Shown here in pieces: positions 1 to 8,419 of a stretch of DNA of 64,000 nt. Position 1 is the stretch's first letter. Each line of letters begins with the position of its first letter. A model generated the notes under the pieces. It did not search any database, had not been told where the DNA came from, and saw only the letters and a program-made list of their open reading frames with translations. This DNA comes from an uncultured Oscillospiraceae bacterium. Its GTDB lineage: Bacteria > Bacillota > Clostridia > Oscillospirales > Ruminococcaceae. A program made the translations under genes and the position numbers. The stretch is from the NCBI GenBank assembly GCA_934446355.1, contig CAKSEC010000009.1:1-64000 (forward strand), given 5' to 3'.

Positions 1-54
1 CAAATAGATTTTGTAAAATCGGTCTGTTACTGAAAGCCATTTTAATAGTTTCAT
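1..54 (-). CDS. start of a possible MarR-type regulator (partial, runs off the left edge)
   Basis: An ATG at 54 reads leftward for 18 codons to the window edge, beginning MKLLKWLSVTDRFYKIYL. It is preceded by a TAGGAGG ribosome binding site about eight bases away and by a near-consensus promoter at 90-118, so the start is well supported. The first helix resembles the N-terminus of MarR-family regulators, but 18 residues cannot settle this. Product therefore uncertain; the existence of the gene is much surer than its identity. Confidence 0.55.
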   Translation of the reverse strand, partial: MKLLKWLSVTDRFYKIYL

Positions 55-89
55 AGATATATTCCTCCTAACCACCAATATTATAACAC

Positions 90-118
90 AATATGCGTGC
101 GCGCGCAAGCTTTTTTTT
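90..118 (-). promoter_or_regulatory. sigma-A-type promoter of the left-edge gene
   Basis: On the minus strand a -35 TTGCGC (118-113) is separated by 17 bases from a perfect -10 TATAAT (95-90). The spacer contains an alternating CG/CA tract, and a run of ten A residues lies just upstream, which may act as an UP-like element. Confidence 0.7.
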
Positions 119-120
119 TT

Positions 121-433
121 GCCAACAAATATTTCCAAATTAAGGTATTGAATCCTTATCGTGTTTTTGTAGATAGGTATGAGAGGGATTCCGTAGTAGT
201 CGGCATTGTGGGAATGTGTATAACTGGCTGTCTTATGGAGTTGTGGGTAACTCTGTTTGCAGAATGTGGGAAAGCTGCACTTTAGCTTTTCCATGTTCTG
301 TGAATAGAGTTATCCATGATTCCATAGCCTGTTATGCACATTTCCACAATGCTTGTCTTTTGGTCTTTGTTTTCTTTGGTTCGGAATAGTGTGGTGCTGG
401 CGGTCTATCTCTTGTTTTCGGTTGCTTGCTTCT
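121..433. promoter_or_regulatory. intergenic region with a cluster of DnaA-box-like 9-mers
   Basis: No convincing gene is seen here. Three 9-mers each differ by one base from the DnaA box TTATCCACA: TGTGTATAA at 215-223, TGTGGGTAA at 242-250 (both on the minus strand) and TTATGCACA at 332-340 (plus strand). A weaker TTATCCATG lies at 310-318. A poly-T tract is adjacent at 111-120. The cluster could be a replication origin or a DnaA-regulated region; this is inference from motif density only. Confidence 0.3.
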
Positions 434-910
434 TTACCGTACATGAGCATTCACTTTGCGTATATCATCCTGATACTTTTTCCTATATGCCTCGTAACTG
501 TAAACCTCATATTCGCTCATATGCTGATCAGAATCCCCTACCCGCACATAGGAACCCTTTAATCTGCCTTTTCCTTTATAATAGCAAGGGCGTTCCGTTA
601 TATCTATCGGTGGAATTTCGGCTGAAACAACATTTTTCCCGTAAATTTCTGTCACCGTAAAAACAGCTCTTACTGTTGGTTCCATTTGTTCACACTGTTC
701 CATAACACTTTTCTGAAGAGCCTGAACATCGTCTACGCCGGTAACCGTAAAATTTTCATTCTCATACAAGCCAAATATAATCACGCCGCCGTCATCCTGG
801 TTTGAAAAACTTGAAAGAGTGTCAAAGAGCTTTTCAGTAGCCTTTGTTTTACTTCTTTTCACCTCAACAGTTTGAGATTCGACCTGGGCAGATTGAACCT
901 TTTTTACAAG
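434..910 (-). pseudogene. AlbA_2 (Schlafen-type) DNA-binding domain protein, truncated by IS30
   Basis: The frame reads from the IS edge leftward as an AlbA_2 domain: ESQTVEVKRSK near the start, then SSFSNQDDGGVIIFG, and a YVRVGDSDQHMSEYEV end motif. These are hallmarks of the divergent AlbA_2/AAA_4 family found in transcriptional regulators and accessory loci. The N-terminal few codons and the start codon are replaced by the IS element at about 911, so the 862 GTG is probably not the native start. The C-terminus stops (TAA at 434) soon after the domain, where relatives usually carry a further 200 or more residues, so the 3' part also seems lost. Probably nonfunctional. Confidence 0.6.
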
Positions 911-948
911 ATAGATTTACAATATAAGTGCAACACATGGAAAAAATA

Positions 949-977
949 ATGACACATAAAGCAACTCGTGTTATAAT
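949..977 (+). promoter_or_regulatory. promoter of the IS30 transposase
   Basis: A -35 ATGACA (949-954) and a -10 TATAAT (972-977) are 17 bases apart, just inside the left inverted repeat and upstream of the AGGAGGAG ribosome binding site at about 1002-1009. Confidence 0.65.
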
Positions 978-1013
978 GGGAGTAACCACACAACCATAAA
1001 CAGGAGGAGCAAT

Positions 1014-1973
1014 ATGTGCCATTACACCCATTTTACCACAGAAGAGCGAGAAATGTCAAGAGTTTTGAAAGCCCAGGGATTCAGCATTCGGGTAATTGCC
1101 CGAATGCTGAATCGGTCGCCGTCCTCGGTGAGTCGAGAGTTTCGCAGAAATTGTTATGCCAATGGCGAATATGCCGCACATCATGCAGATAAGCTTTACC
1201 GAAAGAGAAGAAAAAACTGTGGCAGAAAGCCCAAACTCAAAGAAGGACCGGCACGTGATTATGTACTCGAAAAGATGTCATTAAGGTGGTCTCCCGAGCA
1301 GATCGCCGGTCGTTCCAAGCTTGACAATGAGCCATTCGGCATTTCATTTCCAACCATTTATCGTGCTATCGATTCCGGTGTTTTGCCCCCTCAGCTTAAG
1401 AAAATTATGCGTTTCAAATGGCAACACAAGAAGTGCAAAGGCGAGGATAAGCGTGGCAAAATCCCCGATACTACGCCAATCAGTAAACGTCCTGCCGGTG
1501 CAGAAAATCGTACCCGCTTTGGTCATTGGGAAAGTGATACTGTTCTTGGAATGCGTAAAACAGGCTGTTTCGGCACTCATGTTGAACGCAAGTCCGGTTA
1601 TCTTGTTGCTTTCAGAATCAATGACAGGCAGGACAAGGCGTTCAATATAGCAACTATTAAAGCCTTTTCAGCTATTCCCGATAAGTTGAAGAAAAGCTTT
1701 ACTGTAGATAACGGCAAGGAATTTGCAGCTCACAAGGAACTGTCTGAAGCAACAGGTATGAATGTGTATTTCTGTGACCCTTATTCTCCTTGGCAGCGTG
1801 GCACGAATGAAAACACCAACGGTCTGCTGCGGCAGTTCTTTCCAAAAGGTACTTCCTTTGCTGATGTTACCGATGAAGATCTACAGCACTTTGTTGATAT
1901 GATTAACAATCGTCCGAGAAAACGTCTCAATTTCCTTACTCCCTTTGAGGTGCTCAAAAAATTTTTTCACTGA
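1014..1973 (+). CDS. IS30-family transposase
   Basis: This 319-residue DDE transposase cuts and joins DNA to move the element that carries it. An N-terminal helix-turn-helix (about residues 5-60, with SPSSVSREFRRN) recognises the inverted repeats. The C-terminal integrase-type core shows the three acidic residues in the expected settings: FGHWESDTVLG, TVDNGKEFA and PWQRGTNENTNG. The length is usual for the family and no frameshift is seen, so the enzyme is likely active. A strong AGGAGG site precedes the ATG. Confidence 0.95.
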   Translation: MCHYTHFTTEEREMSRVLKAQGFSIRVIARMLNRSPSSVSREFRRNCYANGEYAAHHADKLYRKRRKNCGRKPKLKEGPARDYVLEKMSLRWSPEQIAGRSKLDNEPFGISFPTIYRAIDSGVLPPQLKKIMRFKWQHKKCKGEDKRGKIPDTTPISKRPAGAENRTRFGHWESDTVLGMRKTGCFGTHVERKSGYLVAFRINDRQDKAFNIATIKAFSAIPDKLKKSFTVDNGKEFAAHKELSEATGMNVYFCDPYSPWQRGTNENTNGLLRQFFPKGTSFADVTDEDLQHFVDMINNRPRKRLNFLTPFEVLKKFFH

Positions 1974-2000
1974 TTTTGTTGCACTTGACTTGACAATCTA

Positions 2001-4680
2001 TCGTGCAAATTTCTCAAAGAGCTATGACGGAACAACAGCAAGCACAGCAAAGATGCAGATCAAATCAAACGTTGTTGGGATTGATGCTGTTGAGATAAGC
2101 GGTACAGCCGTATATAACAGCAAAGATGTAAAGGACGCTGCAAAGGTGACATTTACACCGACAGCTATCACCGACGGCAATTACACTTTAGCTTCTACCG
2201 AAACCGTTGAACATTATGCAGAAATTACTGCAAAGCCAATAACTCCTACTGTTGAGGTTACAGGGACATACTCATACACAGGAACAGCGATCACACCTAC
2301 ATTTACTGTAAAGGACGGAGATACTCTTCTCGTTAAAGATACAGATTATTCTTATGAGCTTTCCAACAATATAAACGTAGGAACAGATACAGCTAAGATA
2401 ACTGTTAAGTCGGTAATAAATGGCAACTATAGTTTTACCGATACTGAAAAGACATTTACGATCGGTAAGGGAACACCGAGTATTTCTGCTCCCACAGCAA
2501 CAGCAATAACCTATGGTGAAGCACTTTCCAAATCCACTCTTACAGAAGGCTGGACTTGGGCAGATGATACAATCAAGCCCAATGTGAACAACAGCGGATT
2601 TACGGCATACAAGACTGTGACAGACTATGATAACTACGATTACAGTAATCTTACGGGATTTGATTATGATGATACTAATCAAAAGCTCTCCTACACAGTA
2701 GCAGTGACCGTAAACAAGGCAAAACCAACCGTAACACCTCCCACAGCAACGGCAATTACCTATGGTGAAGCACTTTCTCAATCCACTCTTACAGATGATT
2801 GGAATTGGGCAGATGGTACGACCAAGCCCAATGTGAACAACAGCGGATTTACGGCATACAAGACTGTTACAGACTATGATAAATACGATTACAGTAATCT
2901 TACGGGATTTGATTATGACGAAGCAGATCACAAACTCTCCTGCACAGTTGCAGTGGCCGTAAACAAGGCAACTCCCAATGTAACAGCCCCCACGGCGAAC
3001 ACAGGACTTGTTTACAAGGGTACGACGCAGGAGCTTATCTCGGCAGGCTCAACCGACTTTGGTACGCTGCTTTACAGCCTTGACGGTACTACCTACTCCG
3101 AGGACATTCCCACGGCAACAAACGCAGACAGTTACACCGTATATTATAAGGTACAGGGCAACGCCAATGTGAATGACAGTGCGGCACAAACTGTTTCGTC
3201 TTCTATCGGAAAGGCGGCTGTAACTATCACCGCAAACAGCTACACGGTCAAGGTCGGCAATACTCTCCCGACATTTGACTACAAGGTATCGGGGCTTGTG
3301 AACAACGAAACGCTCCCGATTACCGTATCTGTTTCCTGCTCCACAACCGACAGCAAAACCGCAGGCGAATACCCGATTACGGTTTCGGGTGCGGCAGATA
3401 GCACGAACTATACTTTCAACTATGTGAACGGCACTCTGACAATCACCGAAAAGGATATTCAGACAATCACAGCGGCTGACGTAACGCTGACCTACGGCGA
3501 CGCAGGCAAGAAGATAGGTGCAACGACAAATGGTGACGGAGCGATTACCTACTCTGTTAAGACAGGCTCTGATATTATCACCATAGCCGAAGACGGTACT
3601 ATTACCGCTCTGAAAGCAGGCACGGCAACCGTTGAAATCACAGCGGCAGAAACCTTTGACTACGCAAAGGCAACAAAGACAGTTACAGTTACCGTTAGCA
3701 AGGCGGCTGTAACAATCAAGGCAGATGATAAAACTGTATATCAGAACGCTGCACTCCCCACATTTACTTATTCCGTAACAGGACTTGCGAACGGCGATAA
3801 ACTTTCGTTTACTCCCGTTCTAACTTGTGAAGCAACCACTACAAGCACGGTAGGCACTTATGCGATTACCGTAACTATCGAGATAACCGAAGATGAGTGC
3901 TACACATACACCACAACGAACGGCACTCTCACCGTAAAGAAGAAGTCCTCCGGCGGCGGTGGAGGTGGCGGCGGATACAGACCCACTACCCCGACAACAA
4001 CCAACCCCTCAATCGGCGGCTCTGCAAAGAGCTGGAGCGACGTTGCGGCAGACCTCGGAAAGCTCACAAACGGCTCTGAAGCAACAATCGAGCTGAACGG
4101 CAATACCACAGTTCCCATTGAGGTAATCAAGGCGATTGCAGATAAGGACAGCAAGGTTACATTCGTAATCAACAGTGTGTCCTCTTGGGTAATTGACGGC
4201 GCAGAGATAACAACTCCCGTGGCGATTGACCTCACGCTCATAAAGACAGCAAGCACAAAATCCGATACTCTGCGTGGTATTGAGGGAACGCAGTTCAAGA
4301 TTAACGGCACGAATATCCCGACAGACTTAATGATTGCGTTCAATAAAGAACACGAGGGCAAGTTTGCAAACCTCTACAAAGTCGTTGACGGCAAGCTGGT
4401 ATTCGTAACTTGTGCAAAGCTCGGCGAGGACGGCAAGGTTATCCTGCCCGATGTCGTTGATAAGGGCGAGTATGTAGTAATGCTCTGCGAATTCAGCGAC
4501 AGACTCGGCGATATGGATAACGACGGCATTATGAACGCAAAGGACGCTGCGGCTATCCTTAAGGACATAGTAGAGATTGAACCGGGCAAGAACCCGCTTA
4601 TGGCGGACTTTAACGGCGACGGACGCATTAACGCTATGGACGCTGCGGCAATTCTGAAAAGGATTGTTGGTTTAGCGTAA
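2001..4680 (+). CDS. 5'-truncated extracellular repeat protein with C-terminal dockerin
   Basis: The open frame enters from the IS edge, so signal peptide and native start are missing; any start inside the IS (1945, TTG) overlaps the transposase and is artificial. About 890 residues remain: a YDG-type module (YDGTTAS...GNYTL), MBG/Big-type beta-sandwich repeats including two near-identical 83-residue units, a Big_2-like module (ITYSVKTG...LKAGTATVEIT), a GGGGGGGGY linker, and a C-terminal type I dockerin. The dockerin has the two expected calcium-binding repeats, DMDNDGIMNAKDAAAIL and DFNGDGRINAMDAAAIL. Such proteins dock to cohesins on cell-surface scaffolds; the repeats suggest a structural or adhesive role. 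Without a secretion signal it is probably nonfunctional here. Confidence 0.75.
2473..2970 (+). repeat. two tandem 249-base repeats inside the dockerin protein
   Basis: Bases 2473-2721 and 2722-2970 encode two consecutive 83-residue units. Both contain PTATAITYGEALS, KPNVNNSGFTAYKTVTDYD and YDYSNLTGFDYD. The repeats are in register (no frame change), so copy number can vary by recombination without breaking the protein. Confidence 0.85.
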
Positions 4681-4697
4681 GCACTACTAAATAGCGA

Positions 4698-4727
4698 AAT
4701 GGGCGTACAGAAATGTGCGCCCATTTT
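4698..4727 (+). terminator. terminator of the dockerin-protein gene
   Basis: An 8-base perfect stem, AATGGGCG (4698-4705) with CGCCCATT (4718-4725), ends in TTTTG, 18 bases after the stop codon. Confidence 0.65.
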
Positions 4728-4756
4728 GTGAGTCTGCTGAAAAGAAAACGGATTCC

Positions 4757-4793
4757 GAAAAAAACAAGCCGCACTCAACAGGGTGCGGCTTGT
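4757..4793 (-). terminator. terminator of the XRE regulator gene on the minus strand
   Basis: An 11-base perfect stem, ACAAGCCGCAC (4764-4774) with GTGCGGCTTGT (4783-4793), is followed on the minus strand by a run of seven T residues. Confidence 0.8.
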
Positions 4794-4809
4794 TCTATCA
4801 TAACGCTAA

Positions 4810-5052
4810 TCAGATACCCAGCAGGTCGTTAATCGTTACATTGAGTACCTTTGAAATGAATATCAGCTCTATGTCGGTGACAAATCGCTGCCCCGACTCA
4901 ATGCGCTGAACAGCGTTTTTGTCGATGTCCAATCCACCGCTTTTAAGTCTGTCTGCAAGCTCACGCTGGCTGATACGCAATTCTTTTCTCAACTTTGCAA
5001 CTACTGTGCCGCAGATGTTGTTCCGCCCGTCTGCTGTCCTGTTAGAAAACAT
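4810..5052 (-). CDS. XRE-family helix-turn-helix regulator
   Basis: This 80-residue protein is almost entirely one HTH_XRE domain. The five-helix pattern is visible in LRKELRISQRELADRLKSGG, then KNAVQRIESGQRFVTDIELI, ending NVTINDLLGI as is common for single-domain Xre/Cro repressors. A GGAGGAGGTG site precedes the ATG and a consensus promoter lies upstream. It sits among remnants of a mobile element and may have been its repressor; the operator is not known. Confidence 0.85.
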   Translation of the reverse strand: MFSNRTADGRNNICGTVVAKLRKELRISQRELADRLKSGGLDIDKNAVQRIESGQRFVTDIELIFISKVLNVTINDLLGI

Positions 5053-5087
5053 ATAAGCACCTCCTCCATATAGATATTTGTGTTTCT

Positions 5088-5116
5088 ATTGTATCATGCT
5101 CTGTATTGTATGTCAA
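5088..5116 (-). promoter_or_regulatory. promoter of the 80-residue XRE regulator
   Basis: Minus-strand TTGACA (5116-5111), 17-base spacer, TACAAT (5093-5088): close to consensus. Confidence 0.8.
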
Positions 5117-5241
5117 TAGAACAATATTGTAGTCCTCAAAAAATCAAGTTTTGTGAAATAGTTTAAGTTATAATAATATGTATACCCGAATAAAACTGCT
5201 TGCTAAGTCGGTCACGATTTCCTAGCCTCATATTTTCGCTA

Positions 5242-5565
5242 TCACTTATGCAGCAAAAAGTCAATAAATTCCTCGAGCAGGTCAAGTTTTTCCGGTGGAA
5301 TACTTTGGATTTTTTCTGTTAGAACTTCATATCTACCCCCTTTTATTGCCTTTTCTTCCATCATCAGATAATACACACTAACACCAAAGAAACACGATAA
5401 GTCAAACAGCGTTTTAGTGGGTATATCCCTTGTACCTTCCTCATACCGTGAAATGTTGGATTGCACGGTATTCATTTCCTCGCCGAGCTGTTTTTGCGTA
5501 AGTCCTCTTTTCTCACGCAGCTCGCGAATTCTGTTAGAACCTTGACTTGATTTTAACGAGGACAT
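5242..5565 (-). CDS. XRE-family helix-turn-helix regulator
   Basis: A 107-residue regulator with an N-terminal HTH_XRE domain: IRELREKRGLTQKQLGEEM, then VQSNISRYEEGTRDIPTKT. The ending FFGVSVYYLM is typical of phage- and ICE-type repressors. The C-terminal 40 residues (EVLTEKIQSIPPEKLDLLEEF) are helical and may mediate dimerisation. The ATG at 5565 is preferred over the GTG three codons upstream because the GAGGTG Shine-Dalgarno sequence overlaps that GTG. It is a second repressor-type gene in this remnant island. Confidence 0.85.
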   Translation of the reverse strand: MSSLKSSQGSNRIRELREKRGLTQKQLGEEMNTVQSNISRYEEGTRDIPTKTLFDLSCFFGVSVYYLMMEEKAIKGGRYEVLTEKIQSIPPEKLDLLEEFIDFLLHK

Positions 5566-6156
5566 AACAATCACCTCAAGTCAAAGTATAACATATATTA
5601 TGACAAAAGAAAACAGATTATTCCAAATAGAGATACTGTATGCCAAATAGAGATAAAAATATTTTTTATGGTATATCTTGTGCTATAATAGGGTCAGCAA
5701 ACAGAATACTATCTGCAAAGACATCACGATTCCAAAATGGTTGGGATTATTCGGATATGATTATTTCGAGGTCAGAACAGGGAGGAAAACGTTTGCCGCA
5801 GTTCATTGACAATTACATAGCAGAGCGATAACAAAATCATCAACCGCAGCGCCTGATTGTGCGAAGATGTGCCTGTATTGATTCCGAGGGGTTATTCATT
5901 ATCCGTGACCACACACTTTATTTTGCGCGAGAATAACAATAACTCCAAAAGTCTGCCAATATCAACCCGAACCGTAAACGCATACGCAGAGGCAAGGTAC
6001 GAGCGCGAAAGGAACAACGCTGCCAAGATGGGATAATGATACTTCCGTTCAGACGCAAATGCGTAACGGCTGCTCCATAGGAATGGACTGGGGTGAAACT
6101 CCCATGTGCAGGTGCGGACTACCTGCTAATCGCTCTGAGTATCGACCAAAAATAAT
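5566..6156. other. decayed mobile-element remnants, no intact gene recognised
   Basis: This stretch of about 590 bases contains only short frames: 5640-5831 (63 residues, ending LPQFIDNYIAER) and about 5857-6036 (59 residues, ending NAYAEARYERERNNAAKMG), neither with a recognisable domain or good ribosome binding site. The second reads like the C-terminal tail of a larger protein. A promoter-like TATACT lies near 5590 for the minus-strand XRE gene. Interpreted as debris of an integrative element. Confidence 0.4.
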
Positions 6157-6194
6157 GCAAACGGCTCTCGCCGAAAATAGCATGAGCCGTTTGC
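6157..6194 (+). terminator. hairpin upstream of the excisionase-like gene
   Basis: An 11-base perfect stem, GCAAACGGCTC (6157-6167) with GAGCCGTTTGC (6184-6194), precedes TTATATATTTCTTG. The U-tract is imperfect, so this may be a terminator of the decayed upstream unit or a leader hairpin for the next gene. Confidence 0.5.
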
Positions 6195-6226
6195 TTATAT
6201 ATTTCTTGAAAAAAAAGGGGGGGAGA

Positions 6227-6418
6227 ATGATGAGCGTTGAAGAAGAAAGAAAAAAGTTGCTAACGGTCAAAGAGGTTGCAGCTATCCTTAGGGTAAATAC
6301 CGACTCGGTATACGAATTCATCAAAGCGAAGAAATTGGCTGCTGTAAGGATAGGCACAATCAAAATCAGACCGGAAGCGCTTGAGGATTTTATAAAAAGC
6401 TCCGAGGTTCAGCCTTGA
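6227..6418 (+). CDS. excisionase-like helix-turn-helix protein
   Basis: A 63-residue protein with an HTH_17/excisionase fold: LLTVKEVAAILRVNTDSVYEFIKAKKL, then AVRIGTIKIRPEALEDFI. Proteins of this kind bind DNA next to attachment sites and direct excision by a tyrosine recombinase. A purine-rich AAGGGGGGGAGA site precedes ATGATG at 6227. Normally an integrase gene follows immediately; here the next gene is the unrelated housekeeping-type GGGtGRT gene on the other strand, so the integrase has been lost. Confidence 0.8.
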   Translation: MMSVEEERKKLLTVKEVAAILRVNTDSVYEFIKAKKLAAVRIGTIKIRPEALEDFIKSSEVQP

Positions 6419-6480
6419 AACCGAGAGAGTGTGCAAGCGGGTGGGGTATTATGTGAAATCATGCAAGTGGTAATAATTAG

Positions 6481-6539
6481 CCCCCTAAAATGATATCATG
6501 ATTACTTCTATGTAATCAAAATGTAATCAAATCAGGGGG
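6481..6539. repeat. phased short repeats, possible Xis/Int binding or attachment region
   Basis: CCCCCT (6481-6486) and AGGGGG (6534-6539) bound a segment with ATGTAATCA twice in direct orientation (6510-6518 and 6521-6529, 11 bases apart) and TGATTAC in inverse orientation (6499-6505). One-helical-turn spacing is usual for cooperative protein binding. It lies where a mobile element would end, just after the excisionase-like gene. Confidence 0.35.
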
Positions 6540-6619
6540 TTGTAACTATTTTAGCAATCAAACTAATTTCGGCAGCGCATTTTCCATAAAATGGTCAATG
6601 GCTTAACAAAGCCGTTTGA

Positions 6620-7621
6620 TTAGCCCTTCATAGCTTCCTCAACAGCAACCGCACAAGCAACAGTAGCGCCAACCATGGGATTGTTGCCCATACCGATAAG
6701 GCCCATCATCTCAACGTGCGCAGGAACGGAGGAAGAACCAGCGAACTGTGCGTCGGAGTGCATACGACCCATGGTATCGGTCATGCCGTAGGAAGCAGGA
6801 CCTGCAGCCATGTTATCGGGGTGCAGGGTACGGCCTGTACCGCCGCCGGAAGCAACGGAGAAGTACTTCTTGCCCTTCTCAACGCATTCCTTCTTATATG
6901 TGCCTGCAACGGGGTGCTGGAATCTGGTCGGGTTGGTGGAGTTACCGGTAATGGAAACGTCAACGCCTTCCTTCCACATGATAGCAACGCCCTCTGTTAC
7001 GTCGTTTGCGCCGTAGCAGTTTACCTTTGCACGCAGACCGGTGGAGTATGCCTTGCGGAATACTTCCTTTACCTCGCCTGTGTAATAATCCATCTCAGTT
7101 TCAACATAGGTGAAGCCGTTGATACGGGAGATGATCTGTGCAGCGTCCTTACCAAGACCGTTAAGGATAACACGCAGCGGCTCCTTACGTACCTTGTTTG
7201 CCTTCTCAGCGATACCGATAGCGCCCTCTGCAGCTGCAAAGGACTCGTGACCTGCGAGGAAGCAGAAGCACTTGGTTTCTTCTTCAAGCAGCATCTTGCC
7301 AAGGTTGCCGTGGCCAAGACCAACCTTACGCTGGTCAGCTACTGAACCGGGAATGCAGAATGCCTGCAGACCCTCGCCGATAGCGGCAGCAGCGTCAGCG
7401 GCTCTGGTGCAGTTCTTCTTGATGGCGATAGCGCAGCCTACTGTGTAAGCCCACTTAGCATTCTCAAAGCAGATAGGCTGGATCTTCTCGACCTCGTGGT
7501 AGATATCAAGACCCTTTGCCTTGCAGATATCAGCACATTCCTCAATGGAATTGATGCCGTAATTTTTCAGAACAGCGAGTATCTGGGGTTCGCGTCTGTC
7601 GTAGGATTCAAATAAAGCCAT
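6620..7621 (-). CDS. GGGtGRT protein, conserved protein of unknown function
   Basis: A 333-residue soluble protein containing the signature GGGTGRT at residues 259-265, within SVASGGGTGRTLHPDNMA. Members of this family are known in anaerobes next to a NifU/IscU-like protein; their reaction is not established. Several conserved-looking cysteines and histidines (for example TKCFCFLAGHE and QHPVAGTYKKEC) could bind metal or an iron-sulfur cluster. It starts 17 bases after the upstream NifU-like gene, with an AGGAGG site, so the two are certainly co-transcribed. Confidence 0.8.
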   Translation of the reverse strand: MALFESYDRREPQILAVLKNYGINSIEECADICKAKGLDIYHEVEKIQPICFENAKWAYTVGCAIAIKKNCTRAADAAAAIGEGLQAFCIPGSVADQRKVGLGHGNLGKMLLEEETKCFCFLAGHESFAAAEGAIGIAEKANKVRKEPLRVILNGLGKDAAQIISRINGFTYVETEMDYYTGEVKEVFRKAYSTGLRAKVNCYGANDVTEGVAIMWKEGVDVSITGNSTNPTRFQHPVAGTYKKECVEKGKKYFSVASGGGTGRTLHPDNMAAGPASYGMTDTMGRMHSDAQFAGSSSVPAHVEMMGLIGMGNNPMVGATVACAVAVEEAMKG

Positions 7622-7638
7622 TGTTTTCTTACCTCCTA

Positions 7639-8331
7639 TTACTGCTTTCTCGGGTCGATGAACTTAACAGCGTCAGCAACACGGCCGTACTGTCCGTGAG
7701 CCTTCTCAAATGCTGTGTTAGCGTCATCGCCGTTCTTGATGAATTCCATCATCTTGCCGAAGTTCACGAACTTGTAGCCAATGATCTCATCATCTTCGTT
7801 AAGAGCCAGCTCAGTAACATAACCGTCGGTCATTTCAAGGTAGCGGGGACCCTTTGCAAGAGTACCGTACATTGTACCGATCTGAGAACGCAGACCCTTG
7901 CCAAGGTCCTCAAGACCAGCGCCGATAGCAAGACCGTCCTCAGAGAAAGCAGACTGGCTTCTGCCGTAGACGATCTGGAGGAACAGCTCTCTCATTGCTG
8001 TGTTGATAGCGTCGCAAACGAGGTCAGTGTTGAGTGCCTCAAGAATTGTTCTGCCGGGGAGTATTTCAGCTGCCATAGCTGCAGAGTGAGTCATACCGGA
8101 GCAGCCGATGGTCTCAACCAGAGCCTCCTGAATAACGCCGCCCTTTACGTTAAGGGACAGCTTGCAGGTACCCTGCTGGGGTGCGCACCAGCCGATACCG
8201 TGTGTGAAACCGTTGATATCAGCGATCTCCTTTGCCTTTACCCACTTAGCTTCTTCGGGGATAGGCGCAGCACCGTGAGCAACGCCCTGTGCCACGGGAC
8301 ACATGTTTTCAACTTCATGAGAATAAGTCAT
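7639..8331 (-). CDS. NifU/IscU-like iron-sulfur scaffold-type protein
   Basis: A 230-residue protein whose cysteines resemble a NifU/IscU scaffold: Cys49 and Cys56 in GIGWCAPQQGTCKL and Cys77 in ETIGCSGMTHSAAMA, plus Cys11. The GCSGM setting matches the central cysteine of IscU-type scaffolds. It is fused to a longer C-terminal part not seen in ordinary IscU. The ATG at 8331 is chosen because AAAGGAG lies 11-12 bases upstream; 17 further codons upstream lack a site. It leads a two-gene operon with the GGGtGRT gene, so the two products probably act together, perhaps in cluster assembly for one particular target. Confidence 0.75.
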   Translation of the reverse strand: MTYSHEVENMCPVAQGVAHGAAPIPEEAKWVKAKEIADINGFTHGIGWCAPQQGTCKLSLNVKGGVIQEALVETIGCSGMTHSAAMAAEILPGRTILEALNTDLVCDAINTAMRELFLQIVYGRSQSAFSEDGLAIGAGLEDLGKGLRSQIGTMYGTLAKGPRYLEMTDGYVTELALNEDDEIIGYKFVNFGKMMEFIKNGDDANTAFEKAHGQYGRVADAVKFIDPRKQ

Positions 8332-8357
8332 TGTTGTTTGAACTCCTTTCAACATTT

Positions 8358-8381
8358 TGTCCGGAGAAGTTTGCCCGGACA
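8358..8381 (-). promoter_or_regulatory. leader hairpin of the NifU-like/GGGtGRT operon
   Basis: A perfect 7-base stem (TGTCCGG with CCGGACA, 10-base loop) lies in the 5' untranslated leader between promoter and ribosome binding site. It has no U-tract, so it is not a simple terminator; it may stabilise the mRNA. Confidence 0.4.
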
Positions 8382-8390
8382 TACAACTGT

Positions 8391-8419
8391 ATTATACATC
8401 ATTTCTCCTTTTTTTGCAA
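8391..8419 (-). promoter_or_regulatory. promoter of the NifU-like/GGGtGRT operon
   Basis: Minus-strand TTGCAA (8419-8414), 17-base spacer, perfect TATAAT (8396-8391). Confidence 0.8.

Larger units (their letters stand above)
912..2000 (+). mobile_element. IS30-family insertion sequence, complete
   Basis: The element is about 1,089 bases long and has imperfect terminal inverted repeats: 912-935 against the reverse complement of 1977-2000 match at 19 of 24 positions, both starting TAGATT and sharing AAGTGCAACA. It holds one transposase gene with its own promoter. No target-site duplication is visible: the flanks are ...TTACAAGA and TCGTGCAAA.... The left flank is an AlbA_2 gene and the right flank is an unrelated dockerin protein, so the element probably marks a deletion or rearrangement endpoint. 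Confidence 0.9.

Noticed and set aside
97..285. 62-codon plus-strand frame near the left edge
   Set aside because: No ribosome binding site, overlaps the divergent promoter and poly-T tract, and has no recognisable domain.
6040..6130. Possible cobalamin-riboswitch-like sequence (GGGGTGAAACTCCC then GTGCGGAC)
   Set aside because: It resembles part of the core by eye, but the conserved B12 box is missing, the order of stems does not fit, and the downstream gene is an excisionase, not a B12-related gene.
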